Source: Amycolatopsis dendrobii
Lineage (GTDB): Bacteria > Actinomycetota > Actinomycetes > Mycobacteriales > Pseudonocardiaceae
Direction: 5' to 3'
DNA length: 64,000 bases
NCBI RefSeq assembly: GCF_014145675.1
Contig: NZ_JACGZW010000009.1
Coordinates: 248,001-312,000, forward strand
This document shows, one piece after another, positions 16,489-22,992 of the stretch. The notes beneath the pieces were generated by a model. It searched no databases. It was not told the DNA's origin and was given only the letters and a program-made list of their open reading frames with translations. The position numbers were made by a program, and so were the translations under genes. Every line of letters starts with the position of its first letter. The first letter of the stretch is position 1.

Positions 16489-18116
16489 GCGTCGGTCTCC
16501 TCGGGTCGGTCCAGCAGGCCGGGAAGTTTGGCCACGAACAACGCACCGGTCGTCGCGCCGCCGGGGTCGGCGAGCCACACGTCGCCGTCGCGGGCGCGGG
16601 CGGCTTGGCGGGCCAAGGCCAGCCCGAGGCCGTGCCCAGGACTGAGCTTTGTGGACACTCCTTCGTCGAAAAGCTTGTCCCTTAAGGTCTCGTCAATTCC
16701 GGGTCCGCTGTCTACAACGGACACGTGCAAGGTGGCACCATCGGCTAGCAGACCGACTTCGACCCACGCGGGGCGGCGCGGGCCCATGCGCGCGGCGTGC
16801 AGGGCGTTGTCGACGAGGTTGCCGATCACGGTGCCCGCGGCGATCGGGTCGGTGACCGAGGCGGGGACCCAGGCGTCGTCGGCCAGTCGCAGTTCCATGC
16901 CTTTTTCCTGCGCCTGCTCGGTTTTCGCGACCAGCAAGGCTTGCAGATACGGATCGGTGACTCGATCGTCGAGCGGTTCCGCACGCGAGGCAGTGGTTTC
17001 GGTGAGGGTTTGCAGGTAGTCCTCGGCTTCGGTGTGGTGGCCCAGCTGCAGCAGACCGGACAGTGTGTGCAGGCGGTTCGCGAACTCGTGCCGTTGTGCG
17101 CGAAGGCCGTCGGAGAGCGAGCGGATTCCGTCGAGTTCGCGGGTGAGGGTGTCGAGGTCGGTGCGGTCGCGGAACGTCAACACCGTGCCCAGCGCGCGCT
17201 CATCCCGTTGCACGGCACGGGAATTGATCACCAGGACGCGGTTTCCGGCCACGGCCAGGAGGTTGTCCACGGGCCGTCCTTCGGCGACGGCTTTGTGCAC
17301 TCGCGGGGACAGGTCCAGTTCCTCCAGCGGCGCGCCGACTGGGAGCGGGGTGCCGAGGAGACGTTCGGCTTCGTCGTTGCGGACGGTCACCCGGTGTTCC
17401 GCGTCGACGGCCAGCACGCCTTCGCCGATGCCGTGCAGGACGGCTTCGCGTTCGTAGAGCAGTTCGGTCAGTTCGTGGGGTTCGAGGCCGTGGGTTACGC
17501 GACGGAGGCGGCGGTTGAGCAGGGCGGACGCACCCGCGCCGATCAGGAGCGCACCACCGCCGAAGACCATGGTCAGGATGAACAGCCGGTTGAAGTCGCC
17601 GGTCAGTTCGCCGACCCGGTAGCCGACGCTCACCTCGCCGACGACCCGCGAACCCTGCTTGATCGGGGTCTTGCTGCGGACGGACGGCCCCAAGGTGCCC
17701 GCGTTGAACTCGCTGACCACGTCGTTGCCCGCGATCACCTCCTCCCACGGCGAGCTCACTCTCTTGCCGACCGCGGACAGCGTCGGGTGGGCCAGCCGGA
17801 TGCCGTGGTCATCGGTGATGACCACGAACAACAGCGCGTCGTCGGTCTGTGTCTCCGCTTCGACTCGCTGCTGGAGGTCCGCGTTGGGTTTCCGGGAGGC
17901 CGCACCGGCGATCACCACCGGCTCCGTAGCCACCGATTTCGCGATCGCCAAGGCGCGCTCGCCGTACTGTTCGGTCAGGGTCGTGCGCAGGAGCCAGCTG
18001 ATCAAGGCGACGCCGAGGCCCACGACGAGGACCACCACGCCGATCTGCAACAGCAGCACCTGACGGGTGAACCGCATCCGCGGAAAGAGCGCCCACTTCG
18101 GCATGCCAGGGAACAT
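16485..18116 (-). CDS. sensor histidine kinase, CitA/DcuS type
   Basis: 543-residue membrane kinase. Helix 1 is about 20-44 and helix 2 about 177-200, enclosing a periplasmic PDC/Cache sensor of some 130 residues (with SVATEP, ITDDHGIRLAHPTLSAVGKRV, the CitA-type ligand pocket). A cytoplasmic PAS domain follows (about 220-320), then the phospho-acceptor H343 in LRAQRHEFANRLHTLSGLLQLG and an HATPase_c domain with NLVDNALHA, DSGPGI and GHGLGLAL. All required boxes are present. CitA/DcuS kinases sense small carboxylates; which ligand applies here is unknown. An in-frame ATG four codons in is also possible. Confidence 0.92.
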   Translation of the reverse strand: MFPGMPKWALFPRMRFTRQVLLLQIGVVVLVVGLGVALISWLLRTTLTEQYGERALAIAKSVATEPVVIAGAASRKPNADLQQRVEAETQTDDALLFVVITDDHGIRLAHPTLSAVGKRVSSPWEEVIAGNDVVSEFNAGTLGPSVRSKTPIKQGSRVVGEVSVGYRVGELTGDFNRLFILTMVFGGGALLIGAGASALLNRRLRRVTHGLEPHELTELLYEREAVLHGIGEGVLAVDAEHRVTVRNDEAERLLGTPLPVGAPLEELDLSPRVHKAVAEGRPVDNLLAVAGNRVLVINSRAVQRDERALGTVLTFRDRTDLDTLTRELDGIRSLSDGLRAQRHEFANRLHTLSGLLQLGHHTEAEDYLQTLTETTASRAEPLDDRVTDPYLQALLVAKTEQAQEKGMELRLADDAWVPASVTDPIAAGTVIGNLVDNALHAARMGPRRPAWVEVGLLADGATLHVSVVDSGPGIDETLRDKLFDEGVSTKLSPGHGLGLALARQAARARDGDVWLADPGGATTGALFVAKLPGLLDRPEETDA

Positions 18117-18150
18117 ACCCCCAGCTCAGCGCTGTGCGCTAAACGAGCAA

Positions 18151-18185
18151 AACGTGGAGAACGTGCAGAGCGCACGCAGAACGTC
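18151..18185. promoter_or_regulatory. repeated AACGTNNA motifs between the two-component system and ABC operon
   Basis: AACGTGGAG at 18151, AACGTGCAG at 18160 and AACGTCGAC at 18180 are near-direct repeats in the 146-base divergent region, just past a small dyad AGCGC-TGT-GCGCT (18128-18140). They are possible binding sites for the adjacent response regulator. Weak, because the motifs are short. Confidence 0.3.
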
Positions 18186-18262
18186 GACAAGCTTCTCGCC
18201 CCGTGTAACCCGCTCTTAACCTGCCTCGAGCGAGTCCCCACCGTGACGAAGGAGTCACCTCG

Positions 18263-19066
18263 ATGGCCCCACTCATCGAACTGATCGGCGCCACCAAAAG
18301 GTTCCCGAGCGGATCAGGTTCTGTCCACACCGCTGTCCGCGAGCTGACCATGACCGTCGAACCGGGGGAGTTCGTCGCCGTGGTCGGGCCGACCGGGTGC
18401 GGCAAATCCACCACGTTGTCCCTGGTCTCCGGGTTGCAGCCGCCGTCGGCGGGCCGGGTCGTCGTGCACGGGTCCGACGTGAAGTCGATTCCGGACGGCG
18501 TCGGCTACATGTTCCAGACCGACGCGGTGATGCCGTGGCGTTCGGTGCTGGACAACGTCGCGTCCGGGCCGCGGTTCCGCGGTGCGTCCAAAGAGGACGC
18601 TCGGAAGAAGGCGGCCGACTGGATCGGCCGCGTCGGACTGGCCGGGTTCGAGAAGTACTACCCGCACCAGCTTTCCGGCGGGATGCGCAAGCGTGTCGCG
18701 TTGGCGCAGACGCTGGTCACCGAGCCGAAAATCCTGCTGATGGACGAGCCGTTCTCCGCGCTCGACGTCCAGACCCGCGCGCTGATGCAGGACGAGTTGC
18801 TCCGACTGTGGTCCGGCACCGGTGCCGCGGTGATCTTCGTGACGCACGACCTCGACGAGGCGATCGCGTTGGCGGACAAGGTGGTCGTCCTGACCACGAG
18901 CCCGGCGACGGTCAAGGACGTCTTCGAGATTCCGCTCGAACGGCCGCGCAAGGTGGAAGACCTGCGGCTGACCGAGGAATTCCGCAAGCTCTACTCCGAC
19001 ATCTGGGAATCGCTGCGCGGCGAGGTCGACAAGGCCCGCCAGAAGGGAGCGACCGGTGTCGCTTGA
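18263..19066 (+). CDS. ABC transporter ATP-binding protein (SsuB/TauB type)
   Basis: 267-residue importer ATPase. Walker A GPTGCGKST (42-50), Q-loop in YMFQTDAVMPWRSVLDNV, signature LSGGMRKRVALAQ, Walker B ILLMDEPFSALD and H-loop TTHD-equivalent FVTHDLDEAI. The residues after the Q-loop and the C-terminal tail fit the nitrate/sulfonate/taurine group. AAGGAG precedes the ATG. The 3' end overlaps the permease gene by 11 bases. Confidence 0.93.
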   Translation: MAPLIELIGATKRFPSGSGSVHTAVRELTMTVEPGEFVAVVGPTGCGKSTTLSLVSGLQPPSAGRVVVHGSDVKSIPDGVGYMFQTDAVMPWRSVLDNVASGPRFRGASKEDARKKAADWIGRVGLAGFEKYYPHQLSGGMRKRVALAQTLVTEPKILLMDEPFSALDVQTRALMQDELLRLWSGTGAAVIFVTHDLDEAIALADKVVVLTTSPATVKDVFEIPLERPRKVEDLRLTEEFRKLYSDIWESLRGEVDKARQKGATGVA

Positions 19067-19934
19067 GACTCAGACCGCGCCGACGCCGGTCTTCGAAACC
19101 GAACAGGACATTCTCTCCCGCGCGAAGCGCTCCGCCGGACGGCACAAGCGCAACGTCTGGCTGCTGCGGCTGGCGATTCTCGTTGCCTGGCTGGGGTTGT
19201 GGGAGATCGCGGGCCGGTTCTGGATCGACCCGTTCTTCTATTCGATGCCGTCGAAGATCTGGGAACGGCTCACCGAATGGTTCACGACCGGAACCGACTT
19301 CGGGACCATTTGGTACCAGATCCTGGTGACCGTCGAGGAAGCCGTGATCGGTTTCGTGCTCGGTGCGGTCGCGGGCGTGATCTGCGGGGTCATTCTCGGC
19401 CGCAGCGCGTATCTCGCCGAGGTGCTGGCTCCGTTCATCAAGGCAGCCAACGCAATGCCGCGGATCGTGCTCGCCGCGTTGTTCGTGATCTGGTTCGGCC
19501 TCGGACTGTCCTCGAAGGTCGCGACGGTGTTCGTGCTGGTGTTCTTCGCGGTGTTCTTCAACGCGTTCACCGGCGCCCGTGAAGTGGACCGCAACCTGAT
19601 CGACAACGCCCGCATCCTCGGCGCGACGCGGTGGCAGGTGCTGCAGTCGATCGTTCTGCCCAGCGCGACGTCGTGGATTCTTTCGTCCCTGCACGTCGCG
19701 TTCGGTTTCGCGTTGATCGGTGCGGTCGTCGGTGAGTACACCGGTGCCAAGGCGGGCATGGGCTTCCTGATCGCCAATGCGCAGGGAACGTTCGACACCG
19801 CCGGGGTTTACGCCGGGATGCTGGTGATCATGGTCGTCGCCTTGTTCGCGGAATGGCTGATCGGTTCGGCCGAGCGCAAACTGCTGCGCTGGCGTCCGCA
19901 GATGTCGGCCGACGACGGACGGCGGGACATCTGA
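19056..19934 (+). CDS. ABC transporter permease (SsuC/TauC type)
   Basis: 292-residue BPD_transp_1 permease with about six helices. The EAA loop reads EVDRNLIDNARILGATRWQVLQSIVLPSA, the coupling helix to the ATPase. The N-terminal 30 residues are cytoplasmic and charged. It starts inside the ATPase gene (GTG 19056) and its stop is one base before the substrate-binding-protein ATG, so the three genes form one operon. Confidence 0.93.
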   Translation: MSLETQTAPTPVFETEQDILSRAKRSAGRHKRNVWLLRLAILVAWLGLWEIAGRFWIDPFFYSMPSKIWERLTEWFTTGTDFGTIWYQILVTVEEAVIGFVLGAVAGVICGVILGRSAYLAEVLAPFIKAANAMPRIVLAALFVIWFGLGLSSKVATVFVLVFFAVFFNAFTGAREVDRNLIDNARILGATRWQVLQSIVLPSATSWILSSLHVAFGFALIGAVVGEYTGAKAGMGFLIANAQGTFDTAGVYAGMLVIMVVALFAEWLIGSAERKLLRWRPQMSADDGRRDI

Positions 19935-19935
19935 G

Positions 19936-20991
19936 ATGCGGCTGAAAAGGACACTCGCGGTCGCGGCGGCCGCGCTGGTGACCGTGGCCGGGGTGAGCGC
20001 CTGCCGGGATTCCCGGGAGATCGACCTCGGCAACGGCGGGCGGCCGCACATCAAGATCATGGTCGGCGGACTGTCCAAAGTGATCTATCTGCCGGGTCAG
20101 CTCGCGAAGCAGCTGGGCGAGTACCAGAAGCAGGGCTTGGACGTCGAACTGTTCGACCAGCCGTCCGGGGCCAACGCGGAAACCTCGCTGCTGGCCGGCG
20201 AAGTGCAGGGCGTGGTCGGGTTCTACGATCACACGATCGACTTGCAGGCCAAGGACCAGTGCATCACCAGCGTGGTGCAATTCGCGAATGTGCCGGGGGA
20301 AGCGGAAATGGTCGCGACCCCGAAAGCCGGGCACATCAAGTCCGGTGCGGATTTCCGCGGAAAGAATCTCGGCGTGACGTCGCTGGGGTCGTCGACCGAC
20401 TTCCTCACCAAGGCGCTCGCCAGCCGCGGCGGGGTCGGCAGCAAGGATTACACGCCGGTGAAGGTCGGGGCCGGGCAGACGTTTATCTCTGCCATGCAAC
20501 AAGGTTCGATCGACGCGGGGATGACGACTGACCCGACCATCGCGCAGCTGACGAACACCGGACAGGCCAAGGTGCTCTACGACATGCGCACGCCGGAAGG
20601 CACGCGCGCGGCGCTGGGCGGGCTGTATCCGGCGAGCTCGCTGTACATGAGCTGCGAAATCGTGAAACGCTATCCGGACGTCGTGCAGAAACTCGCCAAC
20701 GCGTATGTGAATTCGCTGAAGTGGCTTTCCACGCACACCGCGGAGCAGGTGGCCGATCTGATGCCGCCGTCGTTCGCGGGCGGGGACAAGGCGTTGTACG
20801 TCAAGTCTCTCAAGGACAGTCTGCCGATGTTCACCAAGGACGGCCGGATGGACCCGTCCGGAGCGCAGAACGTGCTGAAGGTGCTGGGTGCGTCTTCGAG
20901 CAACGTGAAGCCCAAAAAGGACAAGATCGATCTGTCCAAGACGTACACGACCCAGTTCGTGGACGCCGCGCACGCCCGTACGGCGCGGTAG
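19936..20991 (+). CDS. ABC transporter substrate-binding lipoprotein (NMT1/THI5-like)
   Basis: 351-residue substrate-binding protein. The lipoprotein signal MRLKRTLAVAAAALVTVAGVSAC has its lipid Cys at 23 (lipobox VSAC). The NMT1/THI5-like fold is visible in VIYLPGQLAKQLGEYQKQGLDVELFDQPSG, LLAGEVQGVVGFYDHTIDL and FRGKNLGVTSLGSSTDF. Relatives bind aliphatic sulfonates, taurine, nitrate or pyrimidine precursors; the sequence does not decide. It completes a three-gene importer and is followed by a strong hairpin. Confidence 0.9.
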   Translation: MRLKRTLAVAAAALVTVAGVSACRDSREIDLGNGGRPHIKIMVGGLSKVIYLPGQLAKQLGEYQKQGLDVELFDQPSGANAETSLLAGEVQGVVGFYDHTIDLQAKDQCITSVVQFANVPGEAEMVATPKAGHIKSGADFRGKNLGVTSLGSSTDFLTKALASRGGVGSKDYTPVKVGAGQTFISAMQQGSIDAGMTTDPTIAQLTNTGQAKVLYDMRTPEGTRAALGGLYPASSLYMSCEIVKRYPDVVQKLANAYVNSLKWLSTHTAEQVADLMPPSFAGGDKALYVKSLKDSLPMFTKDGRMDPSGAQNVLKVLGASSSNVKPKKDKIDLSKTYTTQFVDAAHARTAR

Positions 20992-21005
20992 TCCACTTCG
21001 GAAGG

Positions 21006-21050
21006 AGTCCGTGCCGGCCCGCTGCCTCCCCAGGCGGGCGGGCACGGACT
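21006..21050 (+). terminator. terminator of the ABC importer operon
   Basis: 17-nt arms (AGTCCGTGCC-G-GCCCGC against GCGGGC-G-GGCACGGACT, one mismatch) with an 11-nt loop, 15 bases past the stop. GC-rich without a T-run, as is common in actinomycetes. Confidence 0.75.
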
Positions 21051-21184
21051 TCCGTGTACACAAAGGAGAATCGGGACATTTGGTGAAGATTTCCCGAGAT
21101 GTGAATACCCTTCGAAAGTAGCTACCAACTCGGGCGAGCGAAATTCAACACTGGTACGCGCAGGCACTCCCGTGACCAGATTGG

Positions 21185-21904
21185 ATGCCCATGAGTTCAC
21201 GATCTTTCCGTCGTCCCCTCGGATTGCTGGCGGTCGGCGCGTTCGCGGCCGCGACCCTCGTGGCCGGCGCGGGAGCCGGACCCGTCACCTTCGGCAAGCA
21301 CTTCCACGGGAACCACTACTCCGGCGGGAACTGGGGCGGTTACGTCAGTTTCGGCAGCTTCACGACCGCGACCGCGGGGTGGACCGAACCGGCGGCGACC
21401 TGCAACTCCAGCAACGACCTCTTCGCGCCGTGGGTGGGCATCGACGGCGACGGATCGTCCTCTGTGGAACAAACCGGCGTGGCGACCGACTGCTCCAGCG
21501 GCAGCCCGCAATACCAGGCGTGGTACGAAATGTACCCGGCCGCACCGGTCTACTACTCGGCGAGCGAGGCACCGGTGAAAGCGGGAGACCACATCACCGC
21601 GACGGTCACGCGCAGCAACAACAGCTACAAACTCGACCTGAAGAACGACACTCAAGGCTGGACGAAGACGACTACGCAGTCGCTCAACGCGAAGCACTCG
21701 TCGGCTGAAGCGATCATCGAATCGCCGTCCGATTCGTACCCGGCGATCAACGGCGGCGTGAAGTTCGACGGCGTCAAGTTCGATGGCAAGAACCTCGCCG
21801 ACACCAGCCCGCAGGGTCTCAACGCGGACGACGGCGGCAGCGCGACCTGGACCCCCGGCGCGATCGGCTCGGACGGCCAGAGCTTCACCATGACCCGCCA
21901 GTAA
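21185..21904 (+). CDS. secreted G1 family (eqolisin) glutamic endopeptidase
   Basis: 239-residue secreted protein. The signal peptide (about 1-31, SRSFRRPLGLLAVGAFAAATLVAGAGA) precedes a beta-sandwich with the eqolisin hallmarks NWGGYV, WVGIDGDG...VEQTGV (catalytic Gln region), YQAWYEMYPA and SAEAIIESP (catalytic Glu region). G1 peptidases use a Gln/Glu pair and act at acid pH; they are mainly fungal with scattered bacterial members. Two Cys pairs could form disulphides (C in ATCNSS and TDCSSG). A second ATG two codons in is an alternative start. Confidence 0.85.
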   Translation: MPMSSRSFRRPLGLLAVGAFAAATLVAGAGAGPVTFGKHFHGNHYSGGNWGGYVSFGSFTTATAGWTEPAATCNSSNDLFAPWVGIDGDGSSSVEQTGVATDCSSGSPQYQAWYEMYPAAPVYYSASEAPVKAGDHITATVTRSNNSYKLDLKNDTQGWTKTTTQSLNAKHSSAEAIIESPSDSYPAINGGVKFDGVKFDGKNLADTSPQGLNADDGGSATWTPGAIGSDGQSFTMTRQ

Positions 21905-21909
21905 AAGGT

Positions 21910-21958
21910 CGTGCGCGGAACCCTGCGGGAATCTGATTCCCGCAGGGTTCCCTTCACG
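21910..21958. terminator. type-B palindrome, copy 2
   Basis: 24-nt arms containing GGAACCCTGCGGGAATC and GATTCCCGCAGGGTTCC around a single T, with three mismatches near the outer ends. It lies between the convergent G1 peptidase and monooxygenase genes and overlaps the latter's stop codon region by two bases. Confidence 0.7.
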
Positions 21959-22274
21959 GACGTTCGAAGCGGTAGGCGCGTTCGACCCGGGAGACCTGGA
22001 CGTCGAAGGAGCGGTACCACTCGGCGCGGCCGTGGTTACGGGTTTCGGTGTGCTCCAGATTGGTGCGCCATCCGGTAATGGATTCCTCGTCCTGCCAGTA
22101 CGACACGGTGATGCCGAGCCCGGACTCGTCGCGGACGGAATTCATGCCGAGGTAGCCCGGCTGTTTCGCGGCAAGCTCGGCCATGTAGGCCGCACGCTCG
22201 GCGTAGCCGCGGTCGCCGTCGGTGCGCCGGGACGTGAAGATCACCGCGTAGTACGGCGGTTCGGGAAGCTCCAT
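21957..22274 (-). CDS. antibiotic biosynthesis monooxygenase (ABM) domain protein
   Basis: 105-residue ABM-fold protein: YYAVIFTSRRTDGDRGYAERAAYMAELAAKQPGYLGMNSVRDESGLGITVSYWQDEESITGWRTNLEHTETRNHGRAEWYRSFDVQVSRVERAYRF. The dimeric alpha/beta-barrel family includes small cofactor-free oxygenases and haem-degrading enzymes, but most members of this size are uncharacterised. The pattern WRTNLEHTETRNHGR is typical of the DUF4188/YqjZ-like branch. Cytoplasmic. It lies 43 bases downstream of the DUF1345 gene's position in the leftward direction and may be its own unit. Confidence 0.82.
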
Positions 22275-22317
22275 GGCTGGAGATATACCTGGCGGACGCG
22301 GGCGAGGCCAGCGGGTT

Positions 22318-22992
22318 TCAGCCCTGGAGGCCGTTGACCGCCCAGGCGAACACCATCAGCGCGAGCAGCAGCGAGATCCCGGCCTGGACCATCATGGTCA
22401 TCTTCGCCCAGATCCGCAGCGGCATGACGTCGGTCGGGCTGAACGCGGTGGCGTTGGTGAACGAGGTGTAGAGGTAGTCCAGGTACCGCGGTTCCCATTC
22501 GGCCTTGGCCATCGACGGGTCGCTCATCTGCGGAAACTGCAGGTCGGGGAAGTTCGCCCGGCCCGCCGCGCGCCTGGCCGGGCCGCCGCGGTCGAACTCC
22601 CAGTACCAGAGCGAGAAGACGACGATGTTGGTCCAGTAGATGACCACGCCGCTGATCAGCACCTGCACCGCGTGCCCGCGTTGCGCGCCCTGTGCGATCC
22701 CGATCACCAACTGCACCGCGGACGCGCCGTTGAGCACGCTGACGACGGCGAGCGCGGTCAACGCGACCATGCGCTCGACGATGTTGAACTCGGTGAGCCG
22801 TCCGGGATTCAGCAACAGCAGCGCGACGATCAGCACTGCGGTCAGCGAGGGCAGCAGCCACCACGGGTGCAGCACCATCTCGTCGGGCAATGCGAGTTGC
22901 AGGGCGAGGGTTCCGATGACGACGGCCGCCGCGGGCCATCGGGTCTCGCCTTTGGTCGCCCGCCGCCAGGCAGGAACTCGTTCGTCAGCCAC
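22318..22992 (-). CDS. DUF1345-like multi-pass membrane protein
   Basis: 224 residues from GTG 22992, which overlaps the stop of the LuxR gene by 8 bases. Five to six hydrophobic segments are visible (VVIGTLALQLALP, LLPSLTAVLIVALLLL, MVALTALAVVSVLNGASAVQLVIG, VLISGVVIYWTNIVVFSLWYW, then a C-terminal pair). The block PRYLDYLYTSFTNATAFSPTDVMPLRIWAKMTMMVQAGISLLLALMVFAWAVNGL resembles the pore-like segment of DUF1345 proteins. Function unknown. The coupling to the upstream regulator gene is probably incidental. Confidence 0.8.
   Translation of the reverse strand: MADERVPAWRRATKGETRWPAAAVVIGTLALQLALPDEMVLHPWWLLPSLTAVLIVALLLLNPGRLTEFNIVERMVALTALAVVSVLNGASAVQLVIGIAQGAQRGHAVQVLISGVVIYWTNIVVFSLWYWEFDRGGPARRAAGRANFPDLQFPQMSDPSMAKAEWEPRYLDYLYTSFTNATAFSPTDVMPLRIWAKMTMMVQAGISLLLALMVFAWAVNGLQG

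Noticed and set aside
18128..18140. AGCGC-TGT-GCGCT dyad as a main operator of the ABC operon
   Set aside because: Short and GC-rich, likely to occur often by chance; kept only as context for the repeated AACGT motifs.
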